37,509 nucleotides of DNA, taken from positions 1-37,509 of the IMG/VR virus record IMGVR_UViG_3300025000_000249; one strand, written 5' to 3'. Numbering within the stretch: the stretch's first letter is position 1; the number at the start of each line of letters is the position of its first letter. Under the pieces are notes generated by a model. It was not told the DNA's origin. It did not search any database and was given only the letters and a program-made list of their open reading frames with translations. Below, piece by piece: positions 6,179 through 13,569 of this stretch. The position numbers and the translations under genes are program-made. The stretch comes from a virus.

Positions 6179-7833
6179 TGGGCTGGTTACAAAACATATT
6201 ACAAACACCGGGAGGGTCAAAAAAATCCGTTGCAAACAAACGGGTAATTGTACGCAGCAATGGAAACCCGCCTCGCCGAAACTTTACAGCGCCCTTGAAA
6301 AAAACCCCAAATCTACGCAACGAAAGTTCCATAGCTGCCGGCGCGGTTACCCGTTTAACATCGGATTGGCTCGGCATTACACGGTCAATCAACGCAGACA
6401 TACGCGCGGGGTTAGTGCGCATCCGCGCGCGCGCGAGACAAGCCGCGATGGAAGATCCTTACGCAAAGAAATTTTTACGAATGCTGGAAAGAAATGTAGT
6501 TGGTCCCGATGGATTTATAATGCGCGGCAAAGTTCAGAAAGAAGTTAGAGATAAAGAAACCGGCAGAATACGTTTTGAAAAAGAAAGAGATATAAACCGG
6601 TTTATCGAAAGTAAATTTAAAATCTGGTCAAATAAAAAATTTGCGACCGTCCTTGGTAATGTTTCATTCCGCCGCGCGTGTCAATTAATTGTAAAGTGTA
6701 CCGCCCGCGATGGTGAAATTTTTATCATTGAGAGAAGAGACACAAATAAGTTTGGTTACTCGTTGCAGTTAATTGAATCCGATTACTGCGACGAAACATT
6801 TAACTCAGTGTTAAGCAACGGCAACGTTGTAGTAATGGGAGTTGAGATTGATAAACAACGCCGTGTACAGGCTTACTGGTTCAGAACTCCGCGTCTTGAA
6901 ACAGAAGCCATGGGGGGAATATACGGCGGAGGAAGAACGCCCGTTGAAGCCAGCAAGGTTATACATGTATTCGTAAAAGAATCGCCGTTCCAGTTGCGCG
7001 GCATTTCATGGTTTGCCCCAATGCTCGTAAGGCTGAAGATGCTTAACGCTTACGAGGAAGCTTCGCTTATTGCCGCGCGCGTTGCTGCGTCTCAAACGAT
7101 CGCGCTCGAAAGAAAAGATAATTACGGCGGCGCGGGACCGAACAAAGCAAACATTGCCGGCGGAGCTGAAGACAGCAACGGAAATATAGTTCAGCCTATC
7201 GCGCCCGGGGAAGCATGGCTGGCTCCTGACGGGTATAAAGTTATTAACTATACGCCCACCGCTCCTAATGACAAACAAGCAAATTTCACCGAACATAATC
7301 TCCGCGGTATTGCTACCGGCGGCGATGTATCGTTTATAAATCTCGCTAACAATTACTCGCAAGTTAACTACACAAGCTCACGCACAAATTTATTAGAGGA
7401 AAGAGATTCCTTTGAAGATCTGCACGCATGGTGCAAAGAAGATTTTCTTGATGACATTTCTTCGAATTGGTTTGAGATGGCTTGTATCTCCGGCGAGCTT
7501 CCGCGCGAGTGGCTGCTTAACCTGGATTATTATGACAAGATAGAATTCAAAGGCAGAGTGTGGCCATGGGTTGACCCGGAAAAAACAGCCAACGCTAACA
7601 TCAAAGAAAATTTAAACAACATGAAAACTCTTGAAGAAATCTTTGATGAAAAAGGTTTGGATTGGGAAGAAGAGTTGGAACAATTGGCGGCGGAGAATGA
7701 ATTTCTTGTAAAGCGGAAATTAAGAAGAGAAGTTCAACAGGTAGTTGTAGTCGGCGATGTTCAGCCTCCGGAAGATGATGAAAAAGAAAACGGCAACGGC
7801 AAAGCAAAACATTACGCAACATTTCAAAATTAA
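6178..7833 (+). CDS. Portal protein, lambda family
   Basis: 551 aa, usual for lambda-type portals (533 aa in lambda). It has the basic N-terminal arm, the LRNESSIAAGAVTRLTSDW start, ARARQAAMEDPYAKKFLRML and FAPMLVRLKMLNAYEEASL regions, and a C-terminal linker ending in acidic and basic low-complexity sequence. The portal forms the dodecameric DNA channel and docks terminase. It starts on the stop of the gpW-like gene and is followed 12 nt later by the protease-capsid gene. Residues 328-370 (7159-7287) are duplicated at about 83% nucleotide identity in the early region (30883-31011). Confidence 0.95.
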   Translation: MGWLQNILQTPGGSKKSVANKRVIVRSNGNPPRRNFTAPLKKTPNLRNESSIAAGAVTRLTSDWLGITRSINADIRAGLVRIRARARQAAMEDPYAKKFLRMLERNVVGPDGFIMRGKVQKEVRDKETGRIRFEKERDINRFIESKFKIWSNKKFATVLGNVSFRRACQLIVKCTARDGEIFIIERRDTNKFGYSLQLIESDYCDETFNSVLSNGNVVVMGVEIDKQRRVQAYWFRTPRLETEAMGGIYGGGRTPVEASKVIHVFVKESPFQLRGISWFAPMLVRLKMLNAYEEASLIAARVAASQTIALERKDNYGGAGPNKANIAGGAEDSNGNIVQPIAPGEAWLAPDGYKVINYTPTAPNDKQANFTEHNLRGIATGGDVSFINLANNYSQVNYTSSRTNLLEERDSFEDLHAWCKEDFLDDISSNWFEMACISGELPREWLLNLDYYDKIEFKGRVWPWVDPEKTANANIKENLNNMKTLEEIFDEKGLDWEEELEQLAAENEFLVKRKLRREVQQVVVVGDVQPPEDDEKENGNGKAKHYATFQN

Positions 7834-7845
7834 TAAGAGACTGTT

Positions 7846-9900
7846 ATGAAATACCCAATTAAAAATTACAAGAAATATTCTAAGAACGAATTCCAGATCA
7901 AAAATGAAAATGAAGATACTGCAGACTTGATGATATACGGAATCATCGGCGATTACTGGGATCAAGTTGACGCGAAAGATATTGTTAGCGCGATAAGAAA
8001 TATAAAAGCGAAAACAATAAATGTAAGTCTATACAGCGACGGCGGCTCAGTGTTCGCGGGACTTGCAATCCACAACGCGCTTAAAGAACACCCCGCGAAT
8101 GTTATTGTTAAAATTGATTCACTTGCCGCTTCGATTGCCTCGGTTATCGCGATGGCGGGAGAAGTTGAAATGCCCGACAATTCGTTTATGATGATTCACA
8201 ATCCGTGGGGCGGAGTTGTAGGCGAATCTAAAGACATGCGTAAGATGGCTGATATCCTCGATAAATTAAAAGGCAGTTTAATAATGCCTTACAATTCTAA
8301 AACCAAAATTGCCAACGAAGAAATTTCCAAAATGATGGATGAAGAAACATGGCTTACCGCCGCCGAGGCTGTAGAGAAAGGCTTTGCCGATAGGGTCATC
8401 GGTGAAACAAAAGCGCAGTTTAACAACTTCGCAATTTTTAATCAGCTTACAAATTTTAAAAAAATACCGGAGCCTATAAAAAATCTTCTTGCGCAAACAC
8501 AAGACGAAGCGGGAAAAGATTTTCTTGACGAAGTAAAAAAAATAATGGATGAGAATCAGAAATTATTAGAAAACAAAATTAACACAATCACAATCACGGG
8601 GGGGAATACCTTGGAAGAAAAAGACAAAAACAAAGATCTTACACCAGAGCAGCTTCGCAAAATTGAAGATGAAAAAATCGACACGTTTGCGAAGAATCGC
8701 CTTGACGGTAAGTTCAAAGCATATGCCGAGAAAGCTAAGGCATTAAGTTTAACTTACGAGCAGTTCACCGCTCACGTATTTGATAAAATACAGGAAGAAG
8801 GAAGCGCGTTTGAAACACCGGCGTCGTTTCTTGATTTATCGCCTGCGCAATTAAAAACATTCCGGCTTACACGCGCCGCGCAAATGGTTATCGAAGGAAA
8901 AACCAAAGTGCCGGAATCTGAAAATATCTCTTTTGAATTCGAGTGCTCGAAAGCGATTGAAAAGAAATTAGGCAAAGCTCCGCAGAACGGAACGATCTAT
9001 TTGCCTTACGACATCCGCCAGCGCGAACTTAAGCACTCTGTTAAGAGCAATAAGTTTATGAACGCGCATTCCACCACAGCAGGAGAAGGCGGCGAGTTCG
9101 TGCCGACCGAACACAGAACCGACCTTATGCCTGAATTCTTACGCAATGCAACTGTTATGGGTAGACTCGGCGCTACTATTCTCACGGGGCTTCAAGGCAA
9201 TCTTGAAATTCCTAAAATTGTTTCATCGCTTTCAGTTTCCGCGGTTGCTGAAAACAACGCCGCGAGCGCCTCTTACATTACTACAGGCAAGCTTACTGCT
9301 CAGCCTCATACGGTAAGCGGCAATACACAGTACGGCCGTCAGTGGTTTTATCAATCTGATCTTTCGGTTGATACAATGCTTATGAACGAACTCGAAGCGA
9401 CGAAAAACGTTAAGGTAGATTACCTGTCGCTTAACGGTGACGGCGTTACTACCGAACCTCTTGGATATTTAAAGATACCCGGAATTACCGATGTTGAAAT
9501 GACCGCTCCTACATGGAGAAAAATTCTTTCATTCGCAAAAACAATAAAGAAAGCAAACGCATTTAGCGGCAGCCGGTTTGGATGGTTGATGTCCGCAGAC
9601 GTAGAACAGGAAGTTAAAGCAACCGTTAAGTTCGCCAACACAGGCGAAACATTTTTGAAAGATGGATTATTGGATGGTTACCCATACGAATGGTCCAACC
9701 AGGTTGGAGATCAGGTACTTTCACTCGCGAACTGGGCTGAAGCCTATATGTTGTTCTGGGGCGCCGAGGAATTATTGATAGATCCTTACAGCCTTTCAAC
9801 CGCCGGTCTTGTTAGGCTTACAATTTTCTCGATGTTTGATTTCTTATTCAGACAAACACAGGCCGGTGTTATTGCTGATGATTACGCGCTTGTTGGATAA
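7846..9900 (+). CDS. ClpP-type prohead protease fused to HK97-fold major capsid protein
   Basis: 684 aa. Residues 1 to about 200 are a ClpP-class serine protease: SLYSDGGSVFAGLAIHNAL oxyanion region, DSLAASIASVIAMAG with catalytic Ser96, MMIHNPWGG with His118, and the EETWLTAAEAVEKGFAD signature. About 200-255 is a linker. About 258-385 is a charged helical delta-like domain. The rest is a mature HK97-type capsid protein (GGEFVPTEHRTDLMPEFLR, LEIPKI, GDGVTTEPLGYLKIPGI). The protease would release the capsid part and remove the delta domain during maturation. Fusions of this kind are known in some phages. A G7 run followed by an in-frame TTG (8611) inside the linker could give the capsid part separately. 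Confidence 0.92.
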   Translation: MKYPIKNYKKYSKNEFQIKNENEDTADLMIYGIIGDYWDQVDAKDIVSAIRNIKAKTINVSLYSDGGSVFAGLAIHNALKEHPANVIVKIDSLAASIASVIAMAGEVEMPDNSFMMIHNPWGGVVGESKDMRKMADILDKLKGSLIMPYNSKTKIANEEISKMMDEETWLTAAEAVEKGFADRVIGETKAQFNNFAIFNQLTNFKKIPEPIKNLLAQTQDEAGKDFLDEVKKIMDENQKLLENKINTITITGGNTLEEKDKNKDLTPEQLRKIEDEKIDTFAKNRLDGKFKAYAEKAKALSLTYEQFTAHVFDKIQEEGSAFETPASFLDLSPAQLKTFRLTRAAQMVIEGKTKVPESENISFEFECSKAIEKKLGKAPQNGTIYLPYDIRQRELKHSVKSNKFMNAHSTTAGEGGEFVPTEHRTDLMPEFLRNATVMGRLGATILTGLQGNLEIPKIVSSLSVSAVAENNAASASYITTGKLTAQPHTVSGNTQYGRQWFYQSDLSVDTMLMNELEATKNVKVDYLSLNGDGVTTEPLGYLKIPGITDVEMTAPTWRKILSFAKTIKKANAFSGSRFGWLMSADVEQEVKATVKFANTGETFLKDGLLDGYPYEWSNQVGDQVLSLANWAEAYMLFWGAEELLIDPYSLSTAGLVRLTIFSMFDFLFRQTQAGVIADDYALVG
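8598..8613 (+). promoter_or_regulatory. Internal ribosome-binding site and TTG start inside the protease-capsid gene
   Basis: Seven G residues (8598-8604) stand 6 nt before TTG 8611, codon 256 of the fusion, followed by EEKDKNKDLTPEQ. Translation from here would make a 429-aa delta-domain plus capsid protein without the protease, the arrangement known for nested scaffold genes (lambda C/Nu3). The G7 homopolymer is also a place where a sequencing error or frameshift could hide a normal gene boundary. Confidence 0.45.
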
Positions 9901-9919
9901 TCTTGAAACGATGATTAGT

Positions 9920-9933
9920 CCCGCGAAAGCGGG
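9920..9933 (+). terminator. Stable GNRA-loop hairpin after the capsid gene
   Basis: CCCGC-GAAA-GCGGG (9920-9933) lies 20 nt after the capsid stop. The loop is a GNRA tetraloop, giving a very stable small hairpin, but only a weak A/T-rich tract follows. It may stabilise the 3' end of the capsid mRNA or partly terminate to keep downstream expression lower. Confidence 0.5.
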
Positions 9934-9973
9934 GCATTATAAATTTTGTTAATTAATTAAAAGGAGAACCAAA

Positions 9974-10372
9974 TTGGAATTTCCACACGTAACACCTTGG
10001 GACGAAAATAAATTATCTGTCGTTGAAAAAATGAAAGTGTTAAAGCCCTTTCGTGATAACAAGAACGGGGAGATAATTAAAATGAAGAAGGGCGATCCTA
10101 TTGATTTGAAGGGCGATCTTAAAAAAGATTTGTACCATCAATTAAAGGTTTGTTACCCTGCTGATTTTGACGCGCTTGATAAATTCTTTGAAGCGCAGAA
10201 ACAAAGCGGCGTTACTTATGCCGCGCCGCCTTCGGTTGCTAAAGCTACCGATGTTGATATTTTAAAAGGCAAGGTTGCCGAGTTGGTTATTGTAGTTGAA
10301 GCTCAGAATAAAACCATTGCCGAATTGATTGAACAAAATACGGCTCCGGGTAAAGGAGGTAAAAAAAACTAA
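9974..10372 (+). CDS. Head protein at the FI position, function unknown
   Basis: 132 aa from TTG 9974, which has AAGGAG at an ideal distance. The N-terminal part (FPHVTPWDENKLSVVEKMKV, then FRDNKNGEIIKMKKGDPIDL) looks like a small beta domain, and the C-terminal about 35 residues form an amphipathic helix (KVAELVIVVEAQNKTIAELI) with a basic tail. It occupies the slot of lambda FI, between the capsid and the FII-like gene. No residue-level similarity to FI is claimed. Confidence 0.6.
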   Translation: MEFPHVTPWDENKLSVVEKMKVLKPFRDNKNGEIIKMKKGDPIDLKGDLKKDLYHQLKVCYPADFDALDKFFEAQKQSGVTYAAPPSVAKATDVDILKGKVAELVIVVEAQNKTIAELIEQNTAPGKGGKKN

Positions 10373-10373
10373 T

Positions 10374-10952
10374 ATGAAAAAATTCATAAGCATAATAATA
10401 ATTTTATTTACCGCGCTGATGATAAACACATCGGCGCAAACCGCTACGGATAATTTGACTGTTGTTGATTTCCAGAACAGCATCTCTTACGTCTGGCGCG
10501 GGGTTGATATTGATTCTGCCGAAACAATCTGGAGTCAATGGTTTAAGCTTGCCGATTACGACGGCTTTAACACAACCACGGAAATTATAGGCACAACTAC
10601 AATAACCGCATTAGATACTGTGGGGGGAGATGGTGACACGTTGATCGTGTCGTCAAACTCATATGCTTCTGTGGTTAAACCTCAGATTGGTTACAAACTT
10701 ACACTTGACGCCGGAGCTAATGATACCGCGCTCGTGAGCGTATACCATTTTGTTAATTACGTTCACCCGGATTCATTAAGCGATTGGATTGTTGCGGATA
10801 CACTTAAAGCTATAACGGCGGAAACAGCAGGCAAAGCGGAGGTAGATCTCAACAATGTTAAGGCGCCGTACCATAAGTTGAAAGCGGTTAACGCAGCAAC
10901 CGGTGCGGCGGGTAAACTTAATTTCGGAATTTATTTTGCTAAAAAAGAATAA
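10374..10952 (+). CDS. Head-region protein with an N-terminal Sec signal peptide
   Basis: 192 aa from ATG 10374 (an upstream in-frame start at 10329 is rejected because it would overlap the previous gene and bury the signal). The N-terminus is a typical signal peptide: KK, hydrophobic FISIIIILFTALMI, then NTSAQ with likely cleavage after the alanine at residue 21. The mature part is beta-rich with many T, V and D residues (ITALDTVGGDGDTLIVSSNS, YHFVNYVHPDSLSDW), like a decoration or adhesin domain. GGAGG lies rather far (14 nt) upstream. A signal peptide is unexpected for a protein encoded between capsid and connector genes; see findings. Confidence 0.7.
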   Translation: MKKFISIIIILFTALMINTSAQTATDNLTVVDFQNSISYVWRGVDIDSAETIWSQWFKLADYDGFNTTTEIIGTTTITALDTVGGDGDTLIVSSNSYASVVKPQIGYKLTLDAGANDTALVSVYHFVNYVHPDSLSDWIVADTLKAITAETAGKAEVDLNNVKAPYHKLKAVNAATGAAGKLNFGIYFAKKE

Positions 10953-10955
10953 CTA

Positions 10956-11261
10956 ATGTCAATCACCGAACGTGACATATTTCTCAACACAACAGACTTC
11001 GCCGAGACGGTTGTATTCACACCTTTCGGCGGGTCTGCTAAAACTTTGAACGGGTTGTTCTGGAGCCCGGGAGAAGTTGTTAATGTTGGCGGAGTTGATA
11101 TTATACTCCAAAACTATATGATCGAACTCCCTTCCGAAGAGGTTGCGGGTTCGGACACAAATAGCACTGTTGTTAAAAACAGTATCACTTATTACACCGG
11201 TGAACAATTACCCGACGGACATGGGTTTACAAAAATTAATTTATCGCTGGATCAATATTAA
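10956..11261 (+). CDS. Head-tail joining protein, lambda gpFII-like
   Basis: 101 aa. The order of elements matches FII-type connectors: AETVVFTPFGGSAKTLNGLFW, then GEVVNVGGVDI, ILQNYMIELPSEEV, a central T/V strand and a C-terminal GEQLPDGHGFTKINLSL (the family's Y-x-V....PDG.G.t.L ending). FII binds the bottom of the head and provides the tail attachment point. It directly follows the signal-peptide gene and precedes the tail terminator gene, as in lambda except that no Z-like gene lies between. Confidence 0.75.
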   Translation: MSITERDIFLNTTDFAETVVFTPFGGSAKTLNGLFWSPGEVVNVGGVDIILQNYMIELPSEEVAGSDTNSTVVKNSITYYTGEQLPDGHGFTKINLSLDQY

Positions 11262-11265
11262 AATG

Positions 11266-11309
11266 ATTCCCGCCCGTCTGCTCCGGGCAGGCTTAAAACA
11301 TGCGGGAAT
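11266..11309. repeat. GC-rich REP-like palindrome, copy A
   Basis: ATTCCCGC (11266-11273) pairs with GCGGGAAT (11302-11309), with an inner GCCCG/CGGGC hairpin. It sits 4 nt after the FII-like stop and 11 nt before ATG 11321. The 21-nt right end (11295-11315: AAAACATGCGGG, A, ATG, A, AGGA) recurs at 28910-28930 with 19 of 21 bases the same. It resembles chromosomal REP-type repeats. The Shine-Dalgarno of the next gene follows immediately. Confidence 0.7.
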
Positions 11310-11320
11310 GAAGGAAAGCA

Positions 11321-11779
11321 ATGGCGCTGGCAAGTATAAAAGATCACGAAATTATTGAAGCGATGAAAACTCGTTTTAAAGCAATTGCAGCCGGCGCGGA
11401 TTATTACTACACATACAAACACGTCACCGATTGGTACACGGCAACCTATGATAAAGTTGGCGATTCACCGAGTATCGATATTAAGGATGATGAAGAAAGT
11501 TTGCTTCAAGTGCAGGAAAGCTCGGAAACACTTCACGATATAGACATGCTTGTACACATAGATATTATTTGTATCGGCAAATCTCACGTTGAAAACATCC
11601 GCAAGATGAAAGCCGATCTCTTAAAAAATATTAACACAGATCTAACCTGGGGAGGGTTGGCGTTTCATACAACGTTTATAAGCTCACAAAGAAACGTGGT
11701 TGATCAATTAGGAAGAAAAGTTTCCGATATGAGAATAAGTATCGGGATTCATTTTAGAAAAAACGCATGGAGTAATTAA
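11321..11779 (+). CDS. Tail terminator / gpU-like minor tail protein
   Basis: 152 aa. The layout fits the tail-terminator class: an N-terminal helix (SIKDHEIIEAMKTRFKAIA), then strands, SPSIDIKDDEESLLQVQESS, HDIDMLVHIDIICIGKS, a helix VENIRKMKADLLKNIN and a C-terminal ISIGIHFR strand. These proteins cap the growing tail tube and bind the head connector. AAGGA lies upstream, directly after the REP-like element. Position after FII and before the tube gene agrees. Confidence 0.75.
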   Translation: MALASIKDHEIIEAMKTRFKAIAAGADYYYTYKHVTDWYTATYDKVGDSPSIDIKDDEESLLQVQESSETLHDIDMLVHIDIICIGKSHVENIRKMKADLLKNINTDLTWGGLAFHTTFISSQRNVVDQLGRKVSDMRISIGIHFRKNAWSN

Positions 11780-11780
11780 G

Positions 11781-11990
11781 ATGAAGGATGAAAAAGAAAA
11801 CGTTGCTTCGACAGGCTCAGCAACCGATCAAGATGTCGCTGCAATTAATCCCCCGCCGTTAGCGGGTTCGTTTATTTTAAGCAAGGATAGAAAGCTGTGG
11901 ATCGCCGGTGACGACACAGCGAAACAACAGGTTGAAAATTACTTAAAAGAATTTGGTGAGAAGGCGGCAAAGGAAATTAGAATTAAATAG
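11781..11990 (+). CDS. Small hypothetical protein in the tail module
   Basis: 69 aa, starting 1 nt after the tail terminator stop. The N-terminal half is low complexity (ENVASTGSATDQDVAAINPPP). The C-terminal half is a small domain with LSKDRKLWIAGDDTAKQQVE, then a helix. Codons 9-14 contain CTTCGACAGGCTCAG, nearly the same as a segment at 28531 in another gene's 5' end. Function unknown. Confidence 0.55.
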   Translation: MKDEKENVASTGSATDQDVAAINPPPLAGSFILSKDRKLWIAGDDTAKQQVENYLKEFGEKAAKEIRIK

Positions 11991-12048
11991 ATACAAGATT
12001 TGAGACACAAGATTTCAGATTAAGAAAAGTTTATCGGGGGGAAAATAA

Positions 12049-12993
12049 ATGGAAAAAGTAAGAGGATTAATCCTCGCAAAGATTGAAGGTACATACGGCG
12101 CGGACTCATCACCGGCTGCGGCAACCGAAGCTATTATTACCAAAGGCATGCCGTCGCTTGAATTTATCGGCGATGCAAAAGCTCGTGAAATACCTTTGAG
12201 TTATTTTGGAGCAGTTGCGCCTGTTAATGTTGGCCAGGCTCTAAAAGCTACATTCACAACTGAGCTTAAGGGCTCGGGCACGGCGGGCACGGCTTCTCGT
12301 TACGGATGTTTATTCAAAGCATGTAACATGACTGAAGCTGTGAGCGCGGGCGTAAGCGTATCATACACTCCCAACAGTGTACTGGACGGCTCTTCGGTTA
12401 CTTTATATTTCCACGCGGGCGGAACTAAACATTTGCTTGTTGGTTGTGTCGGTACCTATAAACTCAATCTTAAAGCGGGTGAGATCGTAACAATCGATTG
12501 GGAATTCACCGGGCTGTATGCGGGCACTCATGCTTCCACGGTTACATATCCAACGCCAACGCACGAAGCTATCGCACCAATTTACTGGCAGAAAGGTAAT
12601 TTCATTTTAAATGCCGTTGAAGATTTGGTTGTAACTGAAATGAGTCTTGACATAGGCAACAATGTTGTTAAACGCGATGACGGAAACTCCGATAACAACG
12701 GCGTTGCGCGTTATGTTATAACAAACAGAAGCGCGAGCGGCAGCGTAATGATTGAGAAAGAACCTCTCGCAACACTTAATCCATGGACGTTGTGGGACGG
12801 CTCTACTCAATTTAATCTTGAAACCAAACCAACCTTAACGGCGGGCAACATTTTTGAAATAGCAATGACCGGCGCAACGTTAGGGATACCAAGTTACGGG
12901 GACCGTGAAAACATAATGATGTGGAATCTTCCGTTCACGTTTAACCCAACACTTTCCGCCGGTGATAACGAAATAGTAATAACATTCAAATAG
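12049..12993 (+). CDS. Major tail (tube) protein
   Basis: 314 aa, preceded by a GGGGGG Shine-Dalgarno 8 nt upstream. It has the tube-protein plan: start VRGLILAKIEGTYGADSSPA, a repeated beta-sandwich with KATFTTELKGSGTAGTASRY, LFKACNMTE, then VTIDWEFTGLYAG and a second half with DIGNNVVKRDDGNSDNNGVA and SGSVMIEKEP. The LFKAC and N-x-x-G patterns are typical of siphovirus tail-tube proteins of about 300 aa, which polymerise around the tape measure. Position between terminator and chaperone genes fits. Confidence 0.88.
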   Translation: MEKVRGLILAKIEGTYGADSSPAAATEAIITKGMPSLEFIGDAKAREIPLSYFGAVAPVNVGQALKATFTTELKGSGTAGTASRYGCLFKACNMTEAVSAGVSVSYTPNSVLDGSSVTLYFHAGGTKHLLVGCVGTYKLNLKAGEIVTIDWEFTGLYAGTHASTVTYPTPTHEAIAPIYWQKGNFILNAVEDLVVTEMSLDIGNNVVKRDDGNSDNNGVARYVITNRSASGSVMIEKEPLATLNPWTLWDGSTQFNLETKPTLTAGNIFEIAMTGATLGIPSYGDRENIMMWNLPFTFNPTLSAGDNEIVITFK

Positions 12994-13001
12994 TTTATAA
13001 C

Positions 13002-13052
13002 AAGCGGGCTGCGCGGGTACGCTTCGCCACCATCACCCTGCGTGGCTCGCTT
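13002..13052. repeat. Long imperfect GC-rich hairpin after the tail tube gene
   Basis: AAGCGGGCTGCGCGGGT (13002-13018) pairs imperfectly with ACCCTGCGTGGCTCGCTT (13035-13052). It lies just after the tube gene, the most heavily expressed tail gene, and before the chaperone genes. It may protect the tube mRNA end or lower read-through. It is GC-rich compared with its surroundings and resembles the REP-like elements at 11266 and 28900 in character, not in sequence. Confidence 0.6.
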
Positions 13053-13063
13053 TCAAATTAAAT

Positions 13064-13091
13064 GTAGGGATTTCATTAATGAAATCCCTAC
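13064..13091. repeat. 28-bp perfect palindrome
   Basis: GTAGGGATTTCATT is followed directly by its exact complement AATGAAATCCCTAC. It lies 20 nt before the chaperone start and 12 nt after the GC-rich hairpin. Perfect palindromes of this size are typical of dispersed chromosomal repeats or of mRNA structures that set expression steps in tail operons. Confidence 0.8.
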
Positions 13092-13113
13092 TACAAAAAA
13101 ACAAGGGGTAATG

Positions 13114-13569
13114 ATGGCTTTAGTGCTTAGACAAAAAGAATATGAAGCGGAATTTTTCGATAACATCTCCGGTGAGCGTGTTATACTTTTTTTTAGACGC
13201 CCTACAACAAAAGAAAAAAATAAATTTAACTCAGCAATAGCCACCCATCTTCTTAAATACCGCGAATCCGACAGCCGTGAAAATTTTATTGAAGACAACA
13301 ATGATATTAAAGAAGAATGGGGTGATAAAGTTTTAACGGGCTTAGGGGAGGGATGTTTTTATCTCGATGAAGCAAGCGAAAAAACAATGTCCTCCAATGA
13401 AAAGTCTGAAAATTATTATCCGGGCTGGAGGGCGGTAATTAAAGAAGAACGTCCTGAGCTGTTAAGGGCAGTCTGCAACCTTGCTTTTGGTGAAGTAAGG
13501 CATCTGCCGGGCACGGAAAAAAAAAGGACTTCGCTGAAGAGTTTAGACAATACGACCGAGCAGCTTTAA
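13114..13569 (+). CDS. Tail assembly chaperone, gpG analogue
   Basis: 151 aa; ATG 13111 is an equally good start (ATGATG, AAGGGG upstream). It begins ALVLRQKEYEAEFFDNISGE and has an acidic helical C-terminal half. In long-tailed phages the gene between tube and tape measure encodes the G chaperone, which coats the tape measure during tail assembly. The end of the gene contains an A9 run at 13517-13525 where ribosomes can move to the -1 frame to make the longer G-T form. Identified by position and by the frameshift. Confidence 0.75.
   Translation: MALVLRQKEYEAEFFDNISGERVILFFRRPTTKEKNKFNSAIATHLLKYRESDSRENFIEDNNDIKEEWGDKVLTGLGEGCFYLDEASEKTMSSNEKSENYYPGWRAVIKEERPELLRAVCNLAFGEVRHLPGTEKKRTSLKSLDNTTEQL
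13516..13526 (+). promoter_or_regulatory. -1 programmed frameshift site (G-A9-G)
   Basis: The zero frame reads GAA AAA AAA AGG (codons from 13516). Slipping back one base gives AAA AAG GAC. A run of nine A residues satisfies the X-XXY-YYZ slippery rule. The zero frame ends 42 nt downstream, and the -1 frame continues for 99 more codons with a protein-like translation. Confidence 0.85.

Noticed and set aside
7006-7362. 118-codon minus-strand frame in the portal gene
   Set aside because: Antisense of the conserved portal region; no ribosome site and unlikely composition. Similar shadow frames appear opposite the copied portal piece at 30739-31002.
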